Of a stretch of 64,000 nt of DNA, positions 25,346-36,885 are shown piece by piece. Every line of letters starts with the position of its first letter. Position 1 is the stretch's first letter. The stretch lies in assembly GCA_029891345.1 (NCBI GenBank), contig CM056994.1:138592457-138656456 (forward strand). The letters are read 5' to 3'. Source of the DNA: Dryococelus australis (Eukaryota; Arthropoda; Insecta; Phasmatodea; Phasmatidae). Both the position numbers and the translations under genes were made by a program. The notes under the pieces were generated by a model. That model saw nothing but the letters and a program-made list of their open reading frames with translations, had not been told where the DNA came from and did not search any database.

Positions 25346-27130
25346 CCCTCCAACCCAACTCATAAACTATGTAGGCAAAATACTAGGTATATTTAAGACA
25401 ACCAAATATCGGTTGACATTATATAAATTGTTTCTTCTGCTTCGCTTATATCATACACTGGAGGAGAAGGCAAATTTTGTATGCGACTAAATTAAGTTTT
25501 CAACTAAATTATTTTTTTTAATTAACTTTCTAACATTTTATCTAAGTGAATAAAAATCATATTTTTTGGGGTCACTCCCGTATTTCCGAGCAGGACAATG
25601 TCACACTGTTTCTAGGCGAATTCCCATTTTTCTTTCGTTCGAGAAAAGGGAAGAGAAACCGTTGTGGTGCTACCTGCTTTTAAAATATTGTATTCTGCAA
25701 TCATTATCCAAGTATGCTATTTTTGTATATCACTCAGAGGATTGTGCAATTTTTTAATAGATTGAAAATTATTATTGATGATGTGAGAATTACTACAGAC
25801 GTGACAGTAGTAGGCCTGCTAAATAATGTTCATTGCCGTAAGGAAAAATCAATATTAATCTCGAACGTAAGCATAGCCCCTGTGACACAAGTAAAATACT
25901 TATTCTCTTACACACTAGGACCATTTGCAGCAAACTTATTCACCTGTAAAGTTAATCATAGGGACAATACACCCTTGCGGTATGTTGATGTTGTAATTAA
26001 ATTATTTGTTTTTAGATACTCAGAAAAGTGAAGAGAAATTAACACTGTTCCTGTACATGAGGATGTTGCTTGATTCTAGTTCTATAGTGTATTCTCGTAA
26101 CAATATTAAATTAGAATTAAGAGATGAAATTAGTTTGTATAGAAAATGTGTATGTACGACAGGGGATTTGCGTGTACTTGATTGTATATGTAAGGTATCC
26201 CCGATTTGGAGGCAGTATAAAATGCAGTATAGGCAATTCACGGTGCTTAAAATTAACTTTGCAATGGGCCTAATCACTGGCGCCGCTGAGATTAAAGTAT
26301 AAAATTGTTAGCCAAGTAAATCTTTAAAAATTTGCTAATTTTTATTTGAATAGCTGGCGGGTTTTCTCTGTGATTTCCTTGAATTCCAACGCCACTCCAC
26401 ACTCATCGTCTCTCAAGTCCTCGTTAAGAGCCGCCCAAACTCTTCGTACATATTTTCTAATTGTTGATGATTTTGTTAACCCTTAATTTTATAGTTTCCT
26501 TTCCACTCTTCTGCTTCAGTAATATGGCATATACGTTTACTGACTCTGAATAGATGAAGCATTCTGAAGGCTTCTGTAATTTTTAGTGTAATGCGAAAAA
26601 AAGTATAAAAAAATTAATTTGCTTTATCCGGTCTAGAAGCTAAACTGAAGTTTTTTCGCTGGCACACAGAAATAGACCATAGTTTCGAAAAAGAAAATAA
26701 TGGTTTTTATACACCTTTGTCAATACATGAAATTTATTGTCTAAGCAGTTCGCGCGAAATGATGAAACGTAATTTTTATTGTATATATATTTTGTAAGCT
26801 TAAAAGAAATTTACATGTCAACAGCGCATATTTTTTTTTTACTTAGCATATCTTGTGTTGCATACATCTTTTACCATCTTTGTCCGTGGAGATTACGATA
26901 TGTAAGGCGTTGTGTGGTACGTCACTAAAGTAAAATCTTAGGCCTTGATAAAGTTCTACTTTTGTATTCTTCTGCTACATCTAGACCTTAAAATACAGCA
27001 ATGTGTCTTCTACATTTTAACTCCTAAATGCCTTATTTACTATTTATAGCTGTTCAAAAAATCTATGCTTATATTTTAAAGACGTCATGTGAGATTGTAT
27101 ATTTGTTTATTTTTAATACTTCTCTGGTAA
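25346..27130. other. Gene-free AT-rich DNA
   Basis: Holds two overlapping plus frames of about 100 codons (25,714-26,031 and 26,006-26,302) with no motif I recognise and AT-driven composition. I do not call them genes. Confidence 0.4.
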
Positions 27131-27390
27131 TATCGGAAACTACAGGGACGAATCGTATAATTCTGCCACCATTAGCAAGCTACATTCTTCCAGATGGTCA
27201 AAGGCTCTGTTTTGTTCTTAAAAAAACGTGCTTTAGAAATGTAAAAAATTTGTAAACCAAGTGTGCGAAAGATGAGTAAATTTGCTGGTTTCTAAACATT
27301 CTAAGCGAAAACTACAAGGAATATTCTTATAATTCTTTCATTGTTAGAAAGCTACATTCTTCGACATGGACATAGGCATATATCACGTGA
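27131..27390. repeat. Tandem duplication of about 170 bp
   Basis: Blocks at about 27,137-27,200 and 27,308-27,375 share AACTACA-GGA, a TATAATTCT core and AAGCTACATTCTTC. The second copy runs up to the 38-bp array. Confidence 0.65.
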
Positions 27391-27399
27391 GGCCATAGA

Positions 27400-28783
27400 G
27401 GCACAGTGGGTAGAGTAGTGCCTTGTTGGGCTGCAGTGACCAAGTGGCTAGAGCGATCCTAAGTGGGGACTCAGTGGCTCAGTGGATAGAGATCTCAAGT
27501 GGGGCTGTAGTGGCTCAGTGGCTAGGGATATTCCAATTGGAGCCACAGTGGCTTAGTGGATATAAATATTTTAAGTGGTGATGCATTGGCCAAGTGATTA
27601 GAGCGATCCCAATTAGGGCCACGGTGGCTCAGTGAATAGTAATTTATCAAGTGGGTCCACAAAGGTCCAGTGGCTAGATGGATCCAAAGTGCGGCCGCAG
27701 TGGCTCAATAGATAGAAAGATCTCAAGTGGGGACTCAGTGACCTAGTTGCTAGAGCGATCCCAACTCGGGACGCAGTGGCTCAGTGACGAGCACTCTCAA
27801 ATGGGGCTGCAGCGGCTCAGTGGCTAGAGGGATCCCAAGTGGGGCCAAAGTGTCCCAGTGGCTAGAGCGATCACAAGTGGGGCCGCAGTGACTCATTGGA
27901 TAGAAATATCTCAAGTGGGGCTGCAGTGGTCCACTGGCTAGAGCAATTCCAACTGGGGCCACCAAGGCCCAGTGATTAGAGGGTCCAATCGCTAGAGAGA
28001 TATCAAGTGGGGCTACAGTGGGCTAGTGGCTAGAGTGATCCAAAGTGGGGCCACAGAGACCCAGTGGTTAGAGAGTTCCCAAGTGGCACCACATTGGCCC
28101 AGTAGCTAGAGTGATCACAAGTGTGGCCACAATGGGTCAATGGAAAAAAAGATCTCAGGTGTGTCTGCTGTGGCAAAGTAGCTAGAAGTATCCCAAGTGG
28201 GGACATCGTGGTTGATTGGCTAGAGCACTCTTAAGTGGGGCCACAGTGGCTAAGTGGATATAATTATATCAAGTAGGGCCATAGAGGTCCAGAGACTATA
28301 GTGATCGCAAGTGGGGTAACCGTGACTCAGGGGATAGAGAGATCGCAAGTGGGGCCACAATGACCCACTGGCTAGAGTGTCCCCAAGTGGGGACGCAGTC
28401 GCCCAGTGGCCACGAGCGATCCCAAGTTGGGTCACAGAGGCCTATGCATAGGTTAATGTCAAGTAGGGCCGCAGTGACACAGTGACTAGAGCACTCTCAA
28501 GTAGGGCCGCAGTGGCTCAATTGCTAGAGCGATCCAAAATCGGGGCCGCATCGGCTCAATGGATATAAATATCTCAAGTGGGGCCGCAGTGGCTAGAGAC
28601 ATCCCAAATAAATACGCAGTGGCTCAGTGGCTAGAACGATCCCAACTGGAACCGTAGTGGCTAAGTGGATATAACTATATCATGTGGGGCCACAGAGAAC
28701 CAGTGTCTAGAACACTCTCAAGTGGGTATGGAGAGGCTTAATGGATAGAAATATATCAAGTGAAGACACAGAGGCTCAGTGCT
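27400..28783 (+). repeat. 38-bp satellite-like array with tRNA D-arm/A-box resemblance (first block)
   Basis: About 36 diverged copies of a 38-base unit built on AAGTGGGGCC, GCAGTGGCTCAGTGG and CTAGAGCGATCCC. The GTGGCTCAGTGGCTAGAGC core has the form of a tRNA D-arm with its pol III A box. No B box follows within units. The array is split by an insertion at 28,784-29,726 and resumes at 29,727. The minus-strand frames across it follow from the repeat and are not genes. Confidence 0.92.
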
Positions 28784-29726
28784 CTCTAAATCTGAATCAG
28801 TGAGAATTTCACTGTTTCAATCAGTCAAACGTGTCTGATCGATACAAACAGTAATTTCAGTGAATTTAACTTTTGAACCAGTGAAGAACAAGTGAAACAT
28901 TTGAGCAACTTGCTCCGTCTCTAATTATTTTTAACTGATGTATGAGTGTAGCTGCGTGTAAAAATGGCCGTCAAAAATATCGTTTAAAGAAGGCCGCTAA
29001 ACAACGAGTATCAAGTAAAGAAACAACAAATAAACGAATAAAACTAATACAAAATACATTCTAAAATGTGTTTCGTCTTTCAAAACGCCATTTTACGAGG
29101 TAATATGAACACACAGCCTTTCATTCCGTGTTGACGTCTTTCATTTAAATTCAATGTAATCATCACAGCGCTCTGTTTGAAGGTTTAAACTGCATTTAAT
29201 GTGGTGAAGAGAGTGCACTCATATATACTATTCGTTTTAACAATTCTGACAGTACCAATCAAACCAATAAAGGAAAGTATTAGCATACAACTTCAAACTA
29301 CACAATTTCGCAGCAGAAATACAAGACATCTATTTTCCGTGAACTGTTTTTAACTTGGCGTGGTAGATCAAATGGCATGGCAACGATCTATAATCGAAGA
29401 GTGTGCGAGTTCAAACCTGGTAACCTGCGTATCTTTTTTTTATTTTACTTTTTTTAAGTACGGTAAATTGCACAATATAAATAGTAAACTATCGTTAATA
29501 TATATATATTTAATGTAATTATTTGCCTGCATTCAATAAAATCAATATTTAATTCGTCACTGCAGTCGGCTGTCACGTATTCAATCAGTAAAGCTGTTTC
29601 ACGTCACTAATTCAATCAGTGAAATGGTTTTCCACTGATTTTAAGTGGAGCCATTTTCCCTAATTAGAGTAGTTGAATTTCACTGCGAATCAGTGGTTCC
29701 CCAGTGATTCGAATTTAGAGTGTAGG
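28784..29726. mobile_element. Inverted-end insertion interrupting the 38-bp array
   Basis: The left end (CTCTAAATCTGAATCAGTG) and the right end (CACTGATTCGAATTTAGAG, as CAGTGATTCGAATTTAGAG on plus near 29,703) are inverted copies. Both ends carry further subterminal words AATCAGTGA and CACTGATT. The element is about 940 bases with no transposase, so it is non-autonomous. A tRNA-like head (GGCGTGGTAGATCAAATGG then GAGTTCAAACCTGG) sits at about 29,357-29,425, just before a T-rich stretch. The exact target duplication could not be resolved. Confidence 0.7.
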
Positions 29727-30075
29727 TAGCATAATACCAAGTGGGGACGCAGTGGCTCAGTAGCTAGAGCACTCTCAAGTGGGGACACAGAAGCCAAGTG
29801 GCTAGAATGATCCCAAGTGCGGCCGCGGTGCCCCAGTAGCTTGAGCGATCTCAAGTGGGGCCGCAGTAGCTCAGTGGATAGAAATATTTTAAGTGTGGCC
29901 ACAGAGGCCCAGTGGGTAGAGTAATGCCAAGTGAGGCCGCAGTGGCCCAGTGACTAGAACACTTTTAATTTGGGCTGCAGTGGTCCTGTGGCTAGAGCGA
30001 TCCCAAGTGGGGACGCAGAGGCTCAGTGGCTAGAGCAGTTTTATGTGGGACAGCAGTAGCTAAGTATATCTTAAT
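29727..30075 (+). repeat. 38-bp array (second block)
   Basis: About nine further units of the same 38-base repeat resume directly after the insertion. They keep the AAGTGGGG and GGCTCAGTGGCTAGAG words. Confidence 0.9.
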
Positions 30076-30094
30076 ATTTTCTTAATATTATTTA

Positions 30095-30350
30095 TTCGCA
30101 AGTCGTCGCAGGTAGTCGCAATTTGTCCAGGTAGTCACAGGTAGTCACAGGTGGACGGAATTAATCGCAAGAAGTCGCAGGTAGTCGCAAGTAGCCGCGA
30201 GTAATCGTATGGCGTCATGGGGAGTCGCAGAGACACAAGTAGTCGCAAGTAGTCGCAGGTTGTCACAGGTACTTGCAAGTAGCCATGGGTAGTCCCAAGT
30301 AGTCTCAGTTTGTTGCGGGTAGTCACGGGTAGTCGCAAATACATAGGTTT
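30095..30350. repeat. 10-bp minisatellite (AGTCGCAAGT)n
   Basis: About 25 degenerate decamers of GTAGTCGCAG/A. It begins 20 bases after the 38-bp array. The two minus frames across it are by-products of the repeat. Confidence 0.92.
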
Positions 30351-32860
30351 GTATTTGAATTCCTCCATAAAACCTAAGCGAAGTCATGCCGCGTTGCTGG
30401 TTTTGTCATATTTTCAAAAACCAATTCATACAAATGTTTATAAATTTTTACATTATTTAGGTCATATTTTTAACAATGCCTTTCAAGATTATATTTCTTA
30501 TGGTGCACTGATAACATATTAGTTATATACGTTAACATTTTGTCGCGATTGAGTTTAACCCATTGGGGGAAAGAATTATTGTATTTAAAGTCTTGTTTTT
30601 GGTATGTGTTGGATGATTTCTTCAAAAGGACAGTTTCAATTGTAATACATTAAGGACAACGAACCATATTGAAACGTAATGAATTAACAACCCTGTCTAC
30701 CTGAGTTCAGTTATTACGTCTCGTTTAAATATAACCGCAGGTATTTCAGGCAATTGCCTTTGGTGTGTTAGTATTAAATATAACACAAATCCAATGTTTA
30801 ATGTATAAGTAAACGTTCAATAAATGACAGAAATGAATATAGTTTTGTGCAAACAAGTTTTGGTGATACTATGTTTTAAATGGACCGAAGATTGACGCCA
30901 TTGCTTAGTGCTTAAATGCAGAAATTGGATGCATCACCACAATCAGTTTGATTAAATTATATTGGATAGTTCAATAGACACAGCATATAAAACTAGTAAT
31001 ATTGGCAACCATTAAATAATAAGATACAAGATTCCAACCATAATATAAAGGGACATATATGCCAGCCACATCACTAATTGCTTGGAATTTTTTGTGAGAG
31101 TCGGTTGAACGTAAACTTCTGAAAATTAAATATTTAATAATCATTTCTGAAATACATCCTTTTTAAAAAGACGGAATTAAGGGGTTTATAGTCCGTGAAT
31201 TACTCTAGAAAAGTAGCCATTATGAAATTTATATACATCATCCATTAAGAAATTTTAATTTCACGTGAAATTATTTAATTTTTGCTTTTGTCGGAGGCCA
31301 ACTCCTAACGCTATCATTACGGTTGAAGCTCAGTCCACTTCTGATAAGTGTATCTTGGAACTTCGGGAAGCGTCAGTGCAGTTCTTTCACAGAGTAGGAA
31401 CGCACGCTGCATTACATTTCGCGAGCAAAGCTGCGTCTCCACATGTACCGGCTGTGACACGTTAGAGCCGAATCTGCGTCCCCATGCACGTGCCGCCAAA
31501 ATTCCGTCTTCTAAGCAATGCACGACGTGCAAGTCCTAGCAGCCCGGCCTCGAACTACGCCACGTTCCCATCCCGACACTGCAAACAAAAATTCTGAACT
31601 CTATTGTTAAGGCAAGATGTGCCCTTGTGTTTTAAACGTCTATTACGGTTTTAAAAAATGTACACTGGAAACGTTTCCCCTGGCAGAACTGTGCGAGTGT
31701 AATTATAAAATATGTCTACGTTTTTCAACATTTCCCTAGTCCGCCACACTGAAAAAAATTACCCGTTGTAGTAAACTAAATAACGGTCATATATCACAAG
31801 ACAGAAAATTTGATTTCCCCATTAATATTTTTATTATTTCAAACGATTTTTCCTTAAATGACAGTAAACGGATTTAAAATTACAATTTGTAAATGGTTTA
31901 AACCAGTACGATAATGAAAAGGTATTTTACTCTAAGTAAATAATCACTACTACTTTTAAAGAACGTATTTTATTTGAATGAGTAAAATTTGGTTCGGGAT
32001 GTCTGGTGTCTGAGGGTAATGATGACATGACAAACATATTTGTACCTACCATTTTTGGTGTATTTTAGTAGGTGTGAACTTAGATATGTATGTATTCTAG
32101 TAAGAGGTATGAGTGGTGAGTATGTTTTGTCTGATGATGGTTTGTAGAGCAGATATTTTACTAACCTACAAAAATGTGGGTATCTATTTGTCATTGAAGA
32201 GATAAATTCCATTATTGATCAACTGAGATCTAGAGGCTTTATTGAATGACATGTGTGAATAAATACAAAAATAAAAATAATTAGAAATATATAATGTATA
32301 TAATATATTAAATTTATATATATATATAGACACACACTTAGAAACGTGTTTATCTGCTTCACTGAAAGATGTTTTAATTCGCTGGTGTTTTAAATAAAAT
32401 TTATAATAGTGCAGCAGGCCTATAGTATTATGTCTTACTCAGGTTGTTTGAAACCCTCTGTATTCTATATAGCCAACGAATTAAATGAGGTGAATATATT
32501 TGGTGCTTGTATTTAGGCCAGTCATTCGTGTGGGAACAAAGACGCATATAGGTTTGATGTGGGTTTGTAACAAAGTTTGAGTTTGTTAGTGAGCGAGATG
32601 AGAAGTGTGGTGATGACATTGTGTTAATCAGCCTCTAAAATATCTATTATTATGAAAACTTTCAATATTTCTCACTAGTTAAACTTTCTTTGCGCAACAC
32701 TTTAAAGTGTTTACCAGTTTTTAATAGGTTAATTTTAAAAAAAATAGATTTCTTTTCATGCATACATTTAATCACATATTTACATAAAAGAAATTATTAC
32801 ATCAGATTAAATATGTTTTAAAAATTTTTCGTTTACATGAAGTCGACATATCAGAAACTA
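30351..32860. other. Gene-free DNA with a GC-richer patch at 31,270-31,600
   Basis: Mostly AT-rich. The patch at 31,270-31,600 is more GC- and CpG-rich and has three overlapping 60-70-codon frames on both strands, none recognised. It could be a fragment of a DNA transposon. A short (TA)n run sits near 32,315. Confidence 0.4.
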
Positions 32861-33010
32861 TTAAGATGGTGGTGGTGCCTGAGATGATAAGTGCGGTGCC
32901 TTCTTTGTTAACTGTGGTGCATGCGGGGCCTGCAGTGCTAATTGTGGTGCATGTAGTTCTGATTGTAGTGCAGATGGTGGTTCATGTGGTGCTGGTGGTG
33001 GTGGAGTTAC
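32861..33010. repeat. Low-complexity GGTGCW repeat
   Basis: Degenerate hexamer/nonamer repeat of GTGGTGC and GATTGTAGTGC. On the minus strand it reads as a Pro/Ala/His-rich frame (32,861-33,049). It resembles the low-complexity DNA at 18,817-19,130, which suggests a shared origin. Confidence 0.7.
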
Positions 33011-33105
33011 TACTAGCATAACTGCTGCTGGAATACATTTCACAGGCAACTGTCACTTAAGAACATATCTGCTAATTGATATCCCATCTGCTTGGTCAGG
33101 CGGTT

Positions 33106-33458
33106 TCATGGTGAAAACTTAGCTTCGCTATGTAATTTCTGCCTGTTAATAGGACAGAGTTCGTTCACACACACTCTAGTTTGCTGATCAATCCAGGATG
33201 ATTCATGATGGTCCACAGCACTGTGCAGGTCCGCGGTACACGATTCAGCATATCGCAGTGGCACTTTGAATGCTTGCCTCTTTAAACTGATTGAAATGTG
33301 TCAAGGAACTCCATTAATTTCGTCGCCTTACATGCTGGCGTTGAGGACGAGTCTGATCGGAGGTGGCACACTGTACCAGTAATAAAGCAGCATGGTACTT
33401 GAACCAAGCTGAAAAAAACCACCTTCTCCATTCATGCTCACACAATGCTCAATTCTGT
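33106..33458 (-). pseudogene. Degraded unassigned frame near the IR1 right arm
   Basis: On the minus strand a coherent protein-like frame reads from about 33,458, with phrases such as MNGEGGFFQLGSSTMLLYYW and SVPPPIRLVLNAS. It is interrupted by two in-frame stops (TAA and TGA, in the 33,290-33,345 region) and ends before 33,106. Composition is that of real coding sequence rather than AT noise. I do not recognise it. Its position, 0.7 kb inside the IR1 right arm, would fit a gene of the same old element as the polymerase, but that is inference from position only. Confidence 0.3.
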
Positions 33459-33729
33459 TGCAGGTTTGTACTTACCCATGAAGCCTGCTGACTCATTCCC
33501 TTTAGTTAAATCCAGTTACCAGACACCAAGCAGGTGCACAAATCTTAACACTCCCCTTGCTATTGTATTAAAATTTGACAAGGTTGGCTGCCCCTAAGCC
33601 CTGGGACAAAATAAAGAGGGTAACGGTGTGATGAGTTGAAACATGGTACTGGATTTTGGTAATTTTGCAATCGATATAAGACGCATGAAAATACCGGACC
33701 AGCTGAAATATGGCAACGGTTCTCTTAAG

Positions 33730-34140
33730 ATGTCTGACAACTGGGAAACTCAGTTCTACGACTGATTGAGTAAAGAGGAGGCGTTTCACGACTCATCAAT
33801 TGATAAGAAGATGTATTACGTAAACATCGAAAAGGAGGTATCGTCCCTCCTGCTGCCGAAGAAAGAGCCAGCTACAACTAAGAACGATGATGTGCTGATG
33901 AGCACATCTGATGGGCTGCTGCCAATGACTATGGAAGATACCAATCCTGTAACATCGCCGCTTAAAGATTCTTCATCACCCCTTGTCACAGGCCTGTACC
34001 TTGGTGTGAATATACAATCGACTCGGAGCCTAGCCTACAAGAGACGCTCGATGATGAGGAAAAGGCGACCGAAGGGATTGTGTAAGAGACCTGTGCTCTC
34101 AGGGAAGAAGTTGCCGAGGACTCCCGCCAAAAAAAAGTAG
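33730..34140 (+). pseudogene. Unassigned basic-tailed protein frame beside the IR1 right arm
   Basis: The frame starts with ATG at 33,730 (MSDNWETQFYD), meets a TGA at 33,763-33,765, then stays open for 124 codons to a stop at 34,140. The middle is Ser/Thr/Asp/Pro-rich and the last 35 residues are strongly basic (RRSMMRKRRPKG and KKLPRTPAKKK). A basic tail of this kind would suit a DNA-binding or nuclear-targeted protein, but no family is recognised. It ends ten bases before the IR1 right arm starts, mirroring the polymerase near the left arm. With only one nonsense codon it is among the better-preserved frames in the window. Confidence 0.45.
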
Positions 34141-34149
34141 GGAGTGGCA

Positions 34150-35680
34150 TCTCCTGTGACTTGACCTAACTTCGAAGTCTGCGAGAGGCAGTTAGTGATC
34201 TACATGTAACCATCAACCAAGACTGAAAACCCATATATATTTGTTTAAATTTATAATTTCGCAAAGAATCTTTTATTTCATAAAAATACTGTCATAACGA
34301 TTTCTTAAAATGCCATCAGATGCAATAGTCCTTGACGAGATATACACACACGAACAGAAACACTATGAAATATGATAGTAGAAAAAAAGATTCTACATGA
34401 GGTAGCAATAATGAAAAAAAAATATTCAAAGTTCTTACTTGGTCTGGCGATGACTTGTGTGTGGTGGTTACATTAAGTGGATGTTGAGTAATATCAGAAA
34501 TTAGGTACTAAATGAAAAAAATATTTATATAGTCCTAAACAAGTATGTGGACCGTGAAGGTGATTACTCGATGTATGAATTAAGTTAGGTTAATTTTGGG
34601 TTTTTTTCTGAACTGTTATGTATGATTTAGTGATAGAGTGTGGAAAAAATATATCAAGTCCTAGCATTACATTACATAGGGATAGGAAATATTCCCCATT
34701 CAAAATAGTGGCTATTTTTTTTTTAAGTTCAGTATGCATTACAAACGCCTTACATGCAAACTAAGTACTTAAAAAACCTTCATAAATAATGATGCCTATA
34801 TGAAAAATATTCTTGAAAAGAAATTACGTCTACAAAATATTATTATGTGTAAAACTCAAAAATATAATTATCTATATTAAAAAAATTAAATATACCAAAT
34901 TCAAAATGTAATAAACAAATAATTATTGCAGGGATAGTCAAAGTATTATTTATATAAATTAAATAATTAACAATTATATAAGTTCCTAAATCTGGGTAGT
35001 AAAAATTACTTAAAATGCACTGAAAAAAAGAACAACCAAGAGATATTTATTCGTCCATACCCAAGCAATATGCTTCTTATAAACCCATTTCCCAGCGCAT
35101 GTCATGATAGCCGAGCGGTCTAAGACGTCAGTCTGGCAACCAAGGTTCAGCAGTTCTATCCTGCACTCTTCCAGACGGTAATTTTAGCTCTAAATATGCT
35201 GTGCCCCTAGCAGCCAACTCCAGAACCAATATGGCAGTCGAGCGACCATAGCACCTGTAGTATTCGACTATAGAACCAAGATGATGGCGGAGCAAACACA
35301 ATTAATCGAACAAGAGCGACACCAGCGCTACAAGCAGTCAACTATAGATCAAAGATGGCAGGTCCCACGAATCTGAAAATATTGGGATACAAATGACAAA
35401 CGAAAAAACTAAGATGGCATATGGAGACAAATCAAAAACGAATGTGAGATGAAAGAAAGAAAGAGATAGAGAAAGGAAAGAAAGTGAGGAAAAGAGAAAG
35501 GAAAGCAAGAGATAGAGAGAGAGAAAGAAAAGGAATATGAGAAAGAAATAAGGGAGCGCTCGAAGAAAACCCTCGGAATGTAAGAACAGTGAAAATAAAA
35601 TTTAAAAAACTACAAGGAATGATAACGCATGAAAAATGATATACTGACTACCAATATGAGAGAATCCAAGATTGCGATTT
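34150..35680 (+). repeat. Right arm of inverted repeat IR1
   Basis: Inverted counterpart of 420-1,548. Shared order from the inside out: AACTTCGAAGTCTGC with a GATCTACATGTAACCATCAACC block, an AT-rich section, a GACGAGATATACAC block, a tRNA-Leu-like segment, AGTCGAGCGAC, AAGATGGCA words, a GA-rich tract, and AACCCTCGGAATG with ACTGACTACCAATATG. This copy is about 400 bases longer because of extra AT-rich sequence at 34,400-35,040. Its outer end is abutted by a Tc1 insertion, so the true terminus may be lost. Confidence 0.75.
35101..35166 (+). repeat. tRNA-Leu-like segment inside IR1 right arm
   Basis: GTCATGATAGCCGAGCGG matches the start of a tRNA-Leu with its A box. TCTAAGACGTCAG follows, then a T arm with GCAG-TTCTATC-CTGC, a clean four-pair stem with a canonical seven-base loop. 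The anticodon and variable arms are shortened. It is probably a tRNA-derived pol III promoter module rather than a functional tRNA. Confidence 0.65.
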
Positions 35681-35714
35681 CAGAATGTACCCGAAAGAAC
35701 TATATATATCAACT

Positions 35715-36885
35715 AACACTATCGAATCACATTAATATGGCCACCTGCTTATAACCATATTAACCATCCTTCGCATCACTGACAGTAGCTAGACGAGCTG
35801 GCAGTGACTCAGTCAGGGGCTGATAGTTCTCCACAGGTATCTGGAGCCATGATGTCTGCAGTGCCTCCCACAACTGTTGAAGGGTGCGTGATGGACGAAA
35901 CAGACGGCAAACCTAACAATCGACGTGATTTTACAGATGTTCTATTTTATTGAGATCGGTGCTCTTTGTTGAATAGGGAAGAACTTTGAAGTTCTGATCG
36001 TGCTCGTCCAGCCATGAGCGGACACTTCTAGTTACGTGGCAAGGTGTATTATCACGCTGGAAGATCTCATCCTCTCGAGTAATGACAATCATAATGTGCG
36101 GGTGGACGTGATCACCGATGATGGATTCAAAACCAAATAGAACAAGAGTGCCTTCCACAGGGATCATGGGACCTAGAGAATACCACGACAGCATTGCCCA
36201 GACCATAACACTGCCCACACCGCCTTGTGTTAGTCCAGCAATGGGTGTGCAGGATGTCAGTTCTCCAACGTTTCTCGCCGGATACGCTGACGTCCATCAG
36301 TTCTAATCAGCTGAAAACATTACTCGTCGGAGAAGGATACCCGTCGCCTCTCAGCAGTGACCCAGTCGTCATACTATCAAGAAAACTGCAGTCGTCTTTG
36401 TAGATGCACCTGTGTTATCATGGGTGCAGTAACACTCCGTCTACTCCGGAGCCATATTCGTAAAAGCGTTCGTTGAAGTGTTGCGGTAGACACGTGTCTG
36501 GATACCCACTGGAGCATTTGGAATGTGAGATGTTCCCCTGTATCCTGTCGGTTGTCCTTCACGCACAGTCGTACTCGACGTTCACCTCGGACATCAATGG
36601 CTTGTGGAGGTCCACAGTTTCCACGATGGCTATTGCCGATTGTGCCATTCTTCCACTCACGATACACCTTTACCACAGAGGAACTTGAACGGTTCACTGC
36701 CTCCCTTGCCCCGAAAGTCGATGATCACCCTTTTCTGCAACTCGCATAAATCTCTACAGCCATCCTTTCAGTCGTATTGTGTATTCGCTTCACCAGCCCA
36801 CGTCCCGGGCCATACGTCATGGGCTACCCGCTGCATATGACACTTTTAGCAGGATATTATAATAATGTGATTCGACTGTGTATAT
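35715..36885 (-). mobile_element. Tc1-family DNA transposon, broken
   Basis: The transposase reads on the minus strand. The N-terminal DNA-binding domain occupies 36,377-36,697 (SSSVVKVYREWKNG, then RTLLRIWLRSRRS). The catalytic core occupies 35,931-36,218 (SVMVWAMLSWYSLGPM, FQRDNTPCH, TDLNKIEHL), with the C-terminal end running on to about 35,765. Segments are separated by frameshifts and stops, and the usual DLNPIE proline is Lys. The ends carry short inverted repeats sharing TCGAATCACATTA-TAT (35,722 on plus; 36,864-36,876 inverted). The element sits at the outer edge of the IR1 right arm. Confidence 0.9.

Noticed and set aside
27400..30075. CRISPR-like array
   Set aside because: The 38-base units are contiguous and diverged, with no unique spacers, and the context is eukaryotic. 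It is a satellite-like tandem repeat.
30135..30387. Two overlapping minus frames with Thr-Arg-Asp-Tyr-Leu repeats
   Set aside because: Translations of the AGTCGCAAGT decamer array.
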